From: Sandarakinorhabdus glacialis
Lineage (GTDB): Bacteria; Pseudomonadota; Alphaproteobacteria; Sphingomonadales; Sphingomonadaceae
NCBI RefSeq assembly: GCF_014643455.1
Contig: NZ_BMJM01000012.1
Location: 7,501-71,500, forward strand
DNA: 64,000 bases
Direction: 5' to 3'
Within the stretch, counting starts at the first letter, position 1. Each line of letters starts with the position of its first letter. The notes under the pieces were generated by a model. That model was not told the DNA's origin, did no database searches, and was given only the letters and a program-made list of their open reading frames with translations. The translations under genes and the position numbers were made by a program. Shown here in pieces: positions 1 to 7,168 of this stretch.

Positions 1-1698
1 CCCGGCGGGGTCGCCGAGCGCCGCGCGGACGATTGGCTCAGCGAACTGGGCGAGCATGACGTCCGATTGGGCGATGGCGGCATGGCCGCCGCGACTGGTG
101 CGCAGGCGCCGGATGAGCAGCGCGGTGGCGGCGATGGCGCTCATCCGGCCGGCGACATGATCGGGGTAGATGGTGATCGAGTCAGCAAAGCCCTCGGGGT
201 CGCCGGGGTAGCGCCACAGGTCGCTGAGCCCGGTGGCGGCGCGGACCAGCGGGCCATAGCCCATGCGGCGGCTCCAGGGCCCGGTGTTGCCGAAGGCCGA
301 GCTTTCGACAGTGACGATCCCGGGGTTGGCGGCGGTGAGGGTCTCGGGATCGAGGCCGAGCGCTGTGAGGGTGCCGGGCTTGAAGTTCGACAGGATGACA
401 TCGGCCTCGGCGACGAGGCGCAGGAAAATCGCCTTGCCGGCGGGGCTGCGTAGGTCGAGGCCGAGGCTGCGCTTGTTGCGGTGGCCGGCAGCAAAACCGG
501 CGGACAGGCAGTAGGAGAGGTGCGACTGGCGGTTGCCATCGGGGAAAGCGCGGCTTTCGAGCTTGACGACGTCGGCGCCCTGGTCGGCGAACAGCCGCCC
601 GGCCTCGGCGCCGACGACGATGATGCCGAGATCGAGGACTTTCAGGCCGGTGAAGGCGTGGCTGTGGCGGGGAGACGCGGGTGGCGGGAAAGCTGCACCG
701 GCGTCGGAAGCGAAAATGCGGACACCGCCGATGGTGATCGGGCCGCCGGGCAGCGGGACGGTGCGGCCATCTGGCAATTGGGCGTCGGCGAACAGGTTGC
801 GGGCGCGGAAGTGCGGGCCTTCGGTAACTTCGGCGAGGGTGGCGATGGCGGCGAGCGGGACGCCGTGCGCTTCGGCTTCGCGTTCGAGATCGGCGCGGCT
901 GCGGGGAGCGAAAAAGGCGGCGATGGCGGGCAGCAGGTCGGGCGATTTATAGCGGACGCCGACCTTGTTAAAGGACGGATCGGCGAAGGCGGCGGGCGCG
1001 CCCATCCAGCGGAACAGGCCCTGCCACTGGCGGACGGCGAGGATGCAGATGCGGACATGGCCGTCGGCGCAGGCGATGATCGGGTATTGATAGCCCCTGG
1101 GGGGCAGCTCGCGCGGCAGCAGGTGCGCGGGGCGGCCGAGGGTGGCGCTGCCGCCGATGCCGAAGCCGGGATCGAGCGCCTGGACGGCACCGTCGAGCGC
1201 TGCGAAATCGAGATGGTCGCCGGTGCCGGTGCGCAAGGCGTGGAGCAGCGAGGCGAGCAGCGCATAGGCGGCCTGGACGGCGGCGCATTGATGGGCGAGG
1301 TCGCCGGGGGGAAGGAGCGGCCCGCGACCGGTGATGCCCGAGCGCGAGAGTTCGCCCGACAAGGCGTGGAGGACGGGGCCGGTGGCGGCCCAGTCGCTGA
1401 GCGCGTTGCCGGTGCCGAACGGGCTGACTGTCATCGTTACCAGCGCGGGGTTGGCGGCGCGCAGCGCGGCGAGATCGAGGCCGCTGTCGTCGACGATGAT
1501 ATGCGCGGTCGCCAGGCTCGACGCGTCGCCGGATCGCTTGCCGCGATTAGCGACGAGCGCCGTTATCGGGTCGCCGTCATCGGGCACGATGCGCACGACA
1601 TCGGCGCCGAGGTCGGCGAGATAGCGGGTGATCGGCGCCAGCGGGCCAGTGACGGCATCGACGACGTTGATGCCCGCAAGGGGCGAACTAGCCGGCAT
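1..1698 (-). CDS. Class III CoA-transferase (CaiB/BaiF), two-lobed, partial
   Basis: The gene runs off the left edge, so its C-terminus is missing. The reading begins MPASSPLAGINVVDAVTG at an ATG (1698-1696) that overlaps the last codons of the upstream GFA gene, which suggests translational coupling. The visible part contains two successive CaiB/BaiF-like segments. The first carries LADLGADVVRI near residues 20-30. A second N-terminal signature (GLKVLDLG, then DQGADVVKLES) begins about 340 residues in, followed by HRNKRSLGLDL, LSNFKPGTL and YGPLVRAATGLSDLW. The family transfers CoA between carboxylic acids. The likely catalytic Asp of the second lobe lies in TIYPDHVAG, while the first lobe looks more degenerate. 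The substrate cannot be told. Very long plus-strand open frames over this gene are GC-driven shadows. Confidence 0.85.
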   Translation of the reverse strand, partial: MPASSPLAGINVVDAVTGPLAPITRYLADLGADVVRIVPDDGDPITALVANRGKRSGDASSLATAHIIVDDSGLDLAALRAANPALVTMTVSPFGTGNALSDWAATGPVLHALSGELSRSGITGRGPLLPPGDLAHQCAAVQAAYALLASLLHALRTGTGDHLDFAALDGAVQALDPGFGIGGSATLGRPAHLLPRELPPRGYQYPIIACADGHVRICILAVRQWQGLFRWMGAPAAFADPSFNKVGVRYKSPDLLPAIAAFFAPRSRADLEREAEAHGVPLAAIATLAEVTEGPHFRARNLFADAQLPDGRTVPLPGGPITIGGVRIFASDAGAAFPPPASPRHSHAFTGLKVLDLGIIVVGAEAGRLFADQGADVVKLESRAFPDGNRQSHLSYCLSAGFAAGHRNKRSLGLDLRSPAGKAIFLRLVAEADVILSNFKPGTLTALGLDPETLTAANPGIVTVESSAFGNTGPWSRRMGYGPLVRAATGLSDLWRYPGDPEGFADSITIYPDHVAGRMSAIAATALLIRRLRTSRGGHAAIAQSDVMLAQFAEPIVRAALGDPAG

Positions 1699-2092
1699 TG
1701 CGTTCGAACTGCGGCAGCGCGGCGGGAATCTCGACCCACGGCAATTTCATCGACGTCCAGACGTGGAACGCCGGGGCGAGCGCCGCCGGGTCGTCGGCGG
1801 TGCCGACCTTGACCGCCGCGATGCCGGGGCTACCGGCGAGCAGCGAACGGATCGGCGAACCGCAATCGCCGCAGAATTCGCGATAGACCGAATTGCCGGT
1901 ATCGGACCTGGTGTCCTCGAAGGATTCGAGACTGCCTTCGACCGCCATGTCGGACAGCTTGACCACGAGGTTGACCGAATAGATTCTGCCCGACTGCCGC
2001 CGGCAGCGCGTGCAATGGCACGCGGCGATGGCCAATGGGCTACCCTCGATGCGGTAGCGAATGGCGCCGCAATTGCATCCACCTTCGATCAT
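1688..2092 (-). CDS. GFA family zinc-binding protein (Mss4-like fold)
   Basis: A 134-residue protein of the glutathione-dependent formaldehyde-activating enzyme (GFA) family. The zinc-binding motifs are visible: CNCGAIRY at the N-terminus, CHCTRCRRQSG around residue 30, and CGDCGSPI near residue 80. An upstream extension to 2146 is open, but ATG 2092 is preferred because GGAGAGGG lies just before it and the protein then starts directly in the conserved MIEGGCNCGAIRY segment. It is followed by, and overlaps, the CoA-transferase. The family name is historical: many members have no proven glutathione-formaldehyde activity, so the substrate is unknown. Confidence 0.88.
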   Translation of the reverse strand: MIEGGCNCGAIRYRIEGSPLAIAACHCTRCRRQSGRIYSVNLVVKLSDMAVEGSLESFEDTRSDTGNSVYREFCGDCGSPIRSLLAGSPGIAAVKVGTADDPAALAPAFHVWTSMKLPWVEIPAALPQFERNAG

Positions 2093-2194
2093 CTTCACCC
2101 TCTCCAATTGAACTGGCCACGCCGAAACGGCTTTATCTAACGCCATTAGTTTGTAAACCTGCGAGCAAGATCAGGTTTACGAGGATATTGGCAC

Positions 2195-3625
2195 ATGACG
2201 GCACCCGCGCAGACCCTGCTTTCCATGACGATTGACGGCAAGGGCATTTCCGGCGTAGGGACGTTCCCGGTGCGCAACCCGGCGACGGGCAAGGATTTCG
2301 CCTCAGCGCCCGACGCCAGCGCCGCCGACCTCGACCGGGCCGTGGCCGCCGCTGCGCGGGCGTTCGAGTCTTGGAAGCGCGTGCCGATGGCGGAGCGCAA
2401 GGCGGCGCTGACCGCTGCGGCCGGCATCATCGACGCCAATGCCGAGGCGCTGGCGACCCTGTTCGTGTCGGAGCAGGGCCGGCCCTATCCGGGGGCATTG
2501 GGCGAGATCAAGGGCGCCGCGATGTGGCTGCGCGCCGGCACGATGCTCGATATTCCTGTCGACGTGACCGAGGACAGCGAGACCCGGCGCGTCGAGGTGC
2601 ATCATGTGCCACTCGGCGTGGTCTGCGCCATCGTGCCGTGGAATTTCCCGGTCCTGCTGGCGATCTGGAAGATCGGCCCGGCGCTGATGGCGGGCAATAC
2701 AATGGTGCTCAAGCGCTCGCCGTTCACCCCGCTGACGACGCTGCGCATCGGCGAACTGATCCGCGACTGCTTCCCGGCCGGGGTGCTCAACATCATCACC
2801 GGCGGCGATGCGCTGGGACCGATGATGACGGCACACAAGGGATTTGCCAAGATCAGCTTCACCGGATCGACCGCGACCGGGCGCCGGGTCATGGAGAGCG
2901 CCGCCAAGGATCTGAAGCGCATCACGCTCGAACTCGGCGGCAACGACGCGGCGATCGTGCTCGCCGATGTCGATGTCGGCGCGGTGGCGGCGCAATTGTT
3001 CGAAGGCGCCTTCCACAACACGGCGCAGGTCTGCGTGGCGACCAAGCGGCTGTATATCCACGAGGACATTTACGACGAGATGCGCGACCAGTTGCACGCG
3101 CTCGCGCTGGCGACGACGGTCGGCGACGGCGCGCAGCAGGGCAATCGTTATGGCCCGGTGCAGAACGAGCCGCAGTATCGCCGGGTGCTCGGATTGATCG
3201 ACGATGCCCGGCAGCAGGGGCTGGTCTTGCTGCAGGGCGCACCGGTGCCCGAAGTCGGCTATTTCGTGCCGCTCACCCTTGTCGACAACCCGCCCGAGGA
3301 TAGCCGCGTCGTCGTTAAGGAAGCCTTTGGCCCGGTGCTGCCGCTGCTCAAGTGGAGCAACCTCGACGATGTGGTGCGGCGGGCGAACGACAGCGAATAC
3401 GGGCTTGCCGGCGCGGTCTGGTCGGCGGATGTCGAGGCCGCCACGGCGATCGCGCATCGGCTTGATACCGGCACGGTGTGGATCAACCAGAATTTGCAGT
3501 CGACGCCGTTCACGCCCCTGGCCGGGGCCAAGCAATCGGGGTTCGGGCAGGAGAATGGCCTCGCCGGGCTGCTCGAGTTCACGCGGCCAAAATCGGTATT
3601 CATTCCCAAGGTGAATGCGGCCTAG
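2195..3625 (+). CDS. NAD(P)-dependent aldehyde dehydrogenase
   Basis: A 476-residue aldehyde dehydrogenase of usual length. The cofactor-binding segment VPWNFPVLLAIWKIGPALMAGNT sits near residue 145 and ISFTGSTATGRR near residue 220. The general base Glu lies in TLELGGND (about residue 246) and the nucleophile Cys in TAQVCVATKR (about residue 280). The C-terminal substrate and oligomer part contains FGPVLPLLKW and WINQNLQSTPFTPLAGAKQSGFG. The start ATG 2195 has a GAGGA ribosome site nine bases upstream. It is divergent from the GFA/CoA-transferase pair, with a 100-bp shared control region. Its substrate is not determinable; a role in catabolism of a carboxylate passed on to the adjacent CoA-transferase is only inference. 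Confidence 0.93.
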   Translation: MTAPAQTLLSMTIDGKGISGVGTFPVRNPATGKDFASAPDASAADLDRAVAAAARAFESWKRVPMAERKAALTAAAGIIDANAEALATLFVSEQGRPYPGALGEIKGAAMWLRAGTMLDIPVDVTEDSETRRVEVHHVPLGVVCAIVPWNFPVLLAIWKIGPALMAGNTMVLKRSPFTPLTTLRIGELIRDCFPAGVLNIITGGDALGPMMTAHKGFAKISFTGSTATGRRVMESAAKDLKRITLELGGNDAAIVLADVDVGAVAAQLFEGAFHNTAQVCVATKRLYIHEDIYDEMRDQLHALALATTVGDGAQQGNRYGPVQNEPQYRRVLGLIDDARQQGLVLLQGAPVPEVGYFVPLTLVDNPPEDSRVVVKEAFGPVLPLLKWSNLDDVVRRANDSEYGLAGAVWSADVEAATAIAHRLDTGTVWINQNLQSTPFTPLAGAKQSGFGQENGLAGLLEFTRPKSVFIPKVNAA

Positions 3626-3683
3626 TGGAAGACCCGACCGCATCCGAGGGCAGATACTTATCTCTATGGTGTAAATTGGGAGA

Positions 3684-3731
3684 ATGGTGGACGCACCAGG
3701 GTTCGAACCTGGGACCCGCTGATTAAGAGTC
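3684..3731 (+). repeat. Distal attachment repeat (copy of tRNA-Lys 3' end)
   Basis: These 48 bp are identical to 7027-7074, which is the 3' half of the tRNA-Lys gene (T arm through anticodon stem). Sequences diverge immediately on both sides. This is the arrangement left when a tyrosine integrase inserts an element at a tRNA 3' end. The tRNA gene itself stays intact at the right-hand copy, and this copy is the distal att site. Confidence 0.95.
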
Positions 3732-3850
3732 TCATGTCAGAGTTGTTTATGGGTGGCGGTGCTGGGCGTTGAGTGGCGATAGTTCGTTGATTCACAATAA
3801 GAAAACCAACAGAGACTGTAGATAGACGTTGCGTCCTGTTGCTACCTAAT

Positions 3851-3870
3851 GCTACTTATCCGCTACCTAG
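3851..3870 (+). repeat. Left copy of GCTACTTAT-nn-GCTACCTAG repeat
   Basis: The sequence GCTACTTATCCGCTACCTAG recurs at 6964-6983 with only two changes in the middle (TT for CC), in the same orientation. A further GCTACCTAA lies directly to the left at 3841. The two copies sit about 120 bp and 45 bp inside the two att repeats. That position fits arm-type binding sites for the integrase or its accessory factor, but no binding data exist. Confidence 0.6.
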
Positions 3871-3896
3871 AAGCGCGGCGGGGTCGCACTGTGAAG

Positions 3897-5057
3897 ATGA
3901 AGCTAACAGTTCGAAGCATTGAGGGCATACAGCCTGCTGCAAAGGACGTGGTCGTTTGGGACAACGAGATTGCTGGCTTCGGTTTGAAGGTTACGCCAGC
4001 CGGCAAGCGCACATTTTTGCTGTTCTACCGCACCCGAGACGGCCAACAGCGTAAGCCTAGCATCGGAAGCTGGCCGGCAGTGCGTCCCGAAGCAGCACGC
4101 GCGACGGCCAGGCAATGGCTGTCGGAGGTGGCAAAGGGCAGCGACCCGTCAGCCTTAAGGCAGGAAGGGCGGGCCGCGCCAACGATCCACGACCTGTGCG
4201 AGCGATATATGTTGGAACACGCCGGCATTCGAAAGAAGGACAGTTCAATCCGAAATGACAGGCGATTGATTGACAGCCACATTCTACCAGCGATTGGCAG
4301 CAAGAAGGTGGCTGCTGTGACGCGGGCACACGTATCGGCATTGCACCACAGCATTTCGTCGACGCCCTATGAAGCCAACCGGTGCTTGGCGCTTTTGTCC
4401 AAGATGTTCTCACTTGCGGAACGATGGGGACTTCGTCCAGATCACAGCAACCCGGCGAAGAACATCGATCGCTATCGTGAAGAGAAGCGGGAGCGTTTCC
4501 TTACGTCGGATGAAGTCATGCGGCTATGGGGCGTACTTCACTCTCCCGATGTCCAAGCCGTGCCCACCAGTGCTATTGCAGCAATCAAGTTGCTGATGCT
4601 CACGGGCCGGCGGCTGGGGGAGGTGCTGGCGTTAGAGTGGGCTTGGATCAACTTCAACTCAAAGATGTTGTCACTACCAGATACCAAAACAGGTGCGTTC
4701 AAAGTTCCGTTGGGGGACGAGACGCTGGCATTGCTAACCGAACTGAAGGCCTCCCCAGCCGCCGACGCGGTTTATGTGATCCCGGGGCGCTCGGGCAGCA
4801 AGCCGCTTGTGAACTTGCAAAAGCCTTGGCGAAAGATTCGTGACCTAGCCGCCCTCGATGAAGTTCGGCTTCACGATTTGCGGCATACCTATGCCAGTGT
4901 CGCCGCGTCTTTGGGCTTGAGCTTGCCGATGATCGGTAAGTTGCTGGGACATACACAAGCCGCCACGACCGCCCGATACGCCCACTTGGCAGATGACCCG
5001 GTCAAGCTCGCTGCAAACCTTGTCGGCGGAGCGTTCGTAAAGATGACGTCTCAATAA
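3897..5057 (+). CDS. int: Tyrosine recombinase integrase (P4 type)
   Basis: A site-specific integrase of 386 residues counted from ATG 3897; the frame is open further upstream to 3849. The N-terminal arm-binding domain is of the P4/DUF4102 type (MKLTVRSIEGI, then DNEIAGFGLKVTPAGKRTF). A core-binding SAM-like domain follows (about residues 95-195) and then the catalytic domain. Catalytic residues are visible: Arg in MLTGRRLGEVLAL (residue 238), Lys in TKTGAFKVPL, HxxR in LHDLRHTYAS, His in LLGHTQAATTARYAHL, and nucleophile Tyr361. It lies just inside the distal att repeat and is presumably responsible for integration at tRNA-Lys. All key residues are intact, so the enzyme may be active. Confidence 0.95.
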   Translation: MKLTVRSIEGIQPAAKDVVVWDNEIAGFGLKVTPAGKRTFLLFYRTRDGQQRKPSIGSWPAVRPEAARATARQWLSEVAKGSDPSALRQEGRAAPTIHDLCERYMLEHAGIRKKDSSIRNDRRLIDSHILPAIGSKKVAAVTRAHVSALHHSISSTPYEANRCLALLSKMFSLAERWGLRPDHSNPAKNIDRYREEKRERFLTSDEVMRLWGVLHSPDVQAVPTSAIAAIKLLMLTGRRLGEVLALEWAWINFNSKMLSLPDTKTGAFKVPLGDETLALLTELKASPAADAVYVIPGRSGSKPLVNLQKPWRKIRDLAALDEVRLHDLRHTYASVAASLGLSLPMIGKLLGHTQAATTARYAHLADDPVKLAANLVGGAFVKMTSQ

Positions 5058-5346
5058 ATGATCAGCCCTGTGCGAGTTAAAATTGAAGAAGTATAATGAA
5101 TACCGTATTGCCGCCAATCGTGCGATTTATCCAAGCGCGTATCTCTCGCCAGTATCACGCTGCTTCTGGACGTAGGTTCTAAGGAAATAACGGGGAGACT
5201 AGTCGCCGCCAGATGGATCGAACATGGAGTGGTCTACTTTCCAGCCGAACAAGGGGCCTGACTGCACCCTTCATTGACGGTGGCCGACTCCGGTCAAGTT
5301 CCGAATTGTTACATAATAATCACAGTTTGCAACTTGACAATTTACT

Positions 5347-5365
5347 ATTGATAATCGTTCTCAAT
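5347..5365. promoter_or_regulatory. Fur-box-like palindrome
   Basis: ATTGATAATCGTTCTCAAT is an imperfect 19-bp palindrome. It resembles the classical Fur 7-1-7 consensus (TGATAAT-n-ATTATCA), with an exact first half and 5 of 7 in the second. No iron-related gene follows; the nearest downstream gene is the HTH protein more than 500 bp away. It may be fortuitous or the remnant of a lost promoter. Confidence 0.35.
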
Positions 5366-5441
5366 AAACAGTAATAAAGTGTTCAAAAAGTATTTACCTT
5401 TTACCCCCACGAGGCGTAAAAAAAGTAGGTAAGTATAGAAC

Positions 5442-5461
5442 TTCTGAACTCAAGTTCAGAA
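5442..5461. promoter_or_regulatory. Perfect 20-bp palindrome, operator-like
   Basis: TTCTGAACTCAAGTTCAGAA is a perfect inverted repeat with 9-bp arms and a 2-bp centre, embedded in a longer GAAC/GTTC-rich patch. A T5 run follows about 15 bp later, so a weak terminator is possible, but the tight symmetric centre looks more like a dimeric repressor operator. Related sequences AGTTCCGAATT and AGTTCCGAACT occur at 5297 and 5797. Confidence 0.45.
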
Positions 5462-5577
5462 CTAAGCCTCTTTTTATTGACTATGTGTGCGGACGCGATC
5501 ACGCCCGCACCCGGCGTGTCCTTCTCTCACTGAAACGAATACTTGACTAACGACAATCCAAAGCGGCCGGAGCGGCA

Positions 5578-5772
5578 CCACCAGCCGCCTGTGCGGACGG
5601 CGAGGCCAGAGCGGGGCCACCAGCCGCCTGTGCGGACGGCGAGGCCAGAGCGGGGCCACCAGCCGCCTGTGCGGACGGCGAGGCCAGAGCGGTGCCACCA
5701 GCCGCCTGTGCGGACGGCGAGGCCAGAGCGGGGCCACCAGCCGTCTGTGCGGACGGCGAGGCCGCGGCGAGG
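5578..5772. repeat. Five tandem 39-bp GC-rich repeats
   Basis: Five head-to-tail units of 39 bp start at 5578, 5617, 5656, 5695 and 5734. The first four are near-identical and the fifth diverges at its right end. Because 39 is a multiple of three, several frames stay open and spell 13-residue repeats, for example HQPPVRTARPERG on the plus strand. None of these frames has a convincing start or context. There are no unique spacers, so it is not a CRISPR array. It lies between the AT-rich region and the HTH gene. Confidence 0.9.
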
Positions 5773-5796
5773 TGGGTAGAGAAAGTAGAAAGTAAT

Positions 5797-5807
5797 AGTT
5801 CCGAACT
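5797..5807. promoter_or_regulatory. AGTTCCGAACT palindrome upstream of the HTH gene
   Basis: An 11-bp perfect palindrome about 75 bp before the AlpA-like gene. It nearly matches AGTTCCGAATT at 5297 and shares GAAC/GTTC half-sites with the 20-bp palindrome at 5442. A shared repressor operator of the element is a reasonable guess, but the regulator is unknown. Confidence 0.35.
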
Positions 5808-5882
5808 CTTGATCATTATCGATAGGAACAAATATGCGCATGATCTACAACTATCCATTCACAAAGGCATGGAGAGCGAGTG

Positions 5883-6086
5883 ATGACTCTGATCGATACT
5901 CTGTTTAACGAGAAGACGACCGCAACTATGTTGAGCGTGGCTCCTGGAACACTTCGCCGGTGGCGCTGGGCGGGCGTAGGGCCGACTTATATCAAAGTCG
6001 GCCACGCCGTTCGTTACAAAGCTGCGGCTGTAGACGCCTTCATCGCTTCGGGCACTGTTGTGCCGGGTGTCGCGGGCCTTTCCTGA
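5883..6086 (+). CDS. AlpA/excisionase-like HTH protein
   Basis: A 67-residue protein with a MerR-type winged-helix DNA-binding motif: TATMLSVAPGTLRRWRWAGVGPTYIKVG followed by VRYKAAAVDAFI, as in AlpA-type regulators and excisionases of P4-like elements. ATG 5883 is preceded by GGAGAG; GTG 5880 directly before it is an alternative. With the integrase, this is the expected minimal pair for excision control. AlpA-type proteins act as DNA-bending excision factors or as activators of the integrase gene; which applies here is not known. Confidence 0.8.
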   Translation: MTLIDTLFNEKTTATMLSVAPGTLRRWRWAGVGPTYIKVGHAVRYKAAAVDAFIASGTVVPGVAGLS

Positions 6087-6110
6087 TTGGAAGATGGTAT
6101 GAGGGCAGGG

Positions 6111-6332
6111 TCAGTCTTTCTCTGCCGCGTTCTGTGAGCCACTAATGGCCCTGTTTCGCAGCGTCTCAGCCGCCCGAGCTTCTAGCGCGCGTGACATGAT
6201 GTAGGGAATGACCGCGAAAGCCATAGCCTGCGCTGCTGATGCTGCCTCTTGTACGGCGGATTTTGCGCCGGCCATTCCTGTAAAAAATAGCAATACGCCT
6301 ATCCCCGAAGAGATTATAGTTACCGTCCACAT
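6111..6332 (-). CDS. Small membrane protein of the mobile element
   Basis: A 73-residue protein of no known function. It has an N-terminal hydrophobic helix (TIISSGIGVLLFFTGMAGA) and a second hydrophobic patch (QAMAFAVIPYIMSRAL), followed by a charged tail, consistent with an inner-membrane protein with two segments. A ribosome site AAGGGGAC precedes the ATG. It lies 14 bp downstream of the secreted-protein gene on the same strand, so the two probably form one transcript, pointing back toward the HTH gene. Similar short proteins occur in integrative elements of Alphaproteobacteria as far as I recall, without a function. Confidence 0.65.
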   Translation of the reverse strand: MWTVTIISSGIGVLLFFTGMAGAKSAVQEAASAAQAMAFAVIPYIMSRALEARAAETLRNRAISGSQNAAEKD

Positions 6333-6346
6333 CAGTTTGTCCCCTT

Positions 6347-6661
6347 TTAGCGCAATCGCTCGTAACTCTCAGCCTGTTTTCTGCCGCAATAGGCTGCCAT
6401 TCGCCAATTAGTCAGTCCGCCTTCCGTCCAATCCTGAAAGCACTTACTCAGTGCCCGCGACATTGCACTATTAGCTTGATAGGTGCGCGCGATTGCTCGG
6501 TAGTCTGCTGCTCCTTCTTGGCCCTTCTTTATGCAGTACTCCTGCATACGAAAGTTTCCGTCCCACTCTTTTGCGCACAGTTGTTCTGTGTCCCCCGCAG
6601 CACCGGCGGAAGAAAATATGAGACCTGACGCTATAATAGCCGCTGCGATACGCCCGTGCAT
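6347..6661 (-). CDS. Secreted cysteine-repeat protein of the mobile element
   Basis: A 104-residue protein with a clear signal peptide (MHGRIAAAIIASGLIFSSAGAAG). The mature part holds two copies of one motif. Copy 1 is CAKEWDGNFRMQEYCIKKGQ and copy 2 is CFQDWTEGGLTNWRMAAYCGRKQ, so C-x3-W ... [NW]-[FW]-R-M-x2-Y-C-x-[KR]-K-x-Q is shared. The four cysteines could form one disulphide per copy in the periplasm. A GGGGGATGG ribosome site precedes ATG 6661. The function is unknown. It leads a two-gene unit with the small membrane protein. Confidence 0.7.
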   Translation of the reverse strand: MHGRIAAAIIASGLIFSSAGAAGDTEQLCAKEWDGNFRMQEYCIKKGQEGAADYRAIARTYQANSAMSRALSKCFQDWTEGGLTNWRMAAYCGRKQAESYERLR

Positions 6662-7026
6662 TCATCCATCCCCCGACGTGAGAAGTTGGACCTAGGCTGG
6701 ATCTCTGATCTGGACAAGGCTTCTACCGTTTCAATAACCTGCTGCCTTCCGTCAACATGATGACATCGGAGGCAGAGCGAAGGCTGGCGCTGTGCCAGCC
6801 ATGCGGCGCTTCACATTGGCGCAACAGCATCCACCGGCAGCAGGGTAGGGAAACGGCGAAAATTGGACGGGGGCAGGGGCGGGACTGTCGCCACGTCGGC
6901 CGAAGTGCCTATGATAAAAGCATAGCACCCTTACCAGCCGCCCGCAACGAACCGTTCCACGCTGCTACTTATTTGCTACCTAGCTTCCAACGACCCCGGC
7001 ATCATTGCCTCTAAGTCATTGAAAAT
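6662..7026. other. Non-coding right end of the mobile element
   Basis: These 365 bp separate the last cargo gene from the right att copy. An 85-codon plus-strand frame (6757-7014) is present but has no ribosome site and no recognisable protein features. The right copy of the GCTACTTAT-nn-GCTACCTAG repeat lies near the end. Confidence 0.5.
6964..6983 (+). repeat. Right copy of GCTACTTAT-nn-GCTACCTAG repeat
   Basis: GCTACTTATTTGCTACCTAG matches 3851-3870 in 18 of 20 positions and in the same orientation. It lies 44 bp from the right att repeat and is a candidate arm-type recombinase site. Confidence 0.6.
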
Positions 7027-7027
7027 A

Positions 7028-7103
<76 letters not shown>

Positions 7104-7168
7104 CTGCGCAGGAGACTGCGTGGAGGCAGGCTGTTAGCAATGGCACGCCGGGATGTCCAGCGCTTCCA

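Larger units (their letters stand above)
5058..5577. other. AT-rich non-coding stretch of the mobile element
   Basis: I find no convincing gene in these 520 bp. The part from about 5290 to 5490 is strikingly AT-rich for this genome. It contains the motif AGTTCCGAATT (5297-5307), a Fur-box-like palindrome (5347-5365) and a perfect 20-bp palindrome (5442-5461), followed by a T-rich run. It is probably a control region or the remains of lost genes. Confidence 0.55.

Noticed and set aside
481-1812. Long plus-strand open frame (443 codons)
   Set aside because: It is antisense to the CoA-transferase, which has clear family motifs; the composition (Gly/Ala/Asp/Arg-rich) is typical of a high-GC shadow.
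3684-3731. Second tRNA-Lys gene
   Set aside because: Only the 3' part of the tRNA is present; D arm and acceptor 5' strand are missing, so it is an attachment-site copy.
5334-5362. Sigma-70 promoter with TTGACA
   Set aside because: TTGACA is perfect but no -10 hexamer lies at 16-18 bp, so it was not called.
5578-5772. CRISPR array
   Set aside because: Units are contiguous without spacers and there are no cas genes in the window.
5474-5841. Repeat proteins read from the 39-bp tandem array
   Set aside because: Open frames exist on both strands only because the period is divisible by three; no ribosome site or conserved flanks.
6757-7014. 85-codon plus-strand gene at the right end of the element
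   Set aside because: No ribosome site, unusual composition, and it overlaps the candidate recombinase sites.
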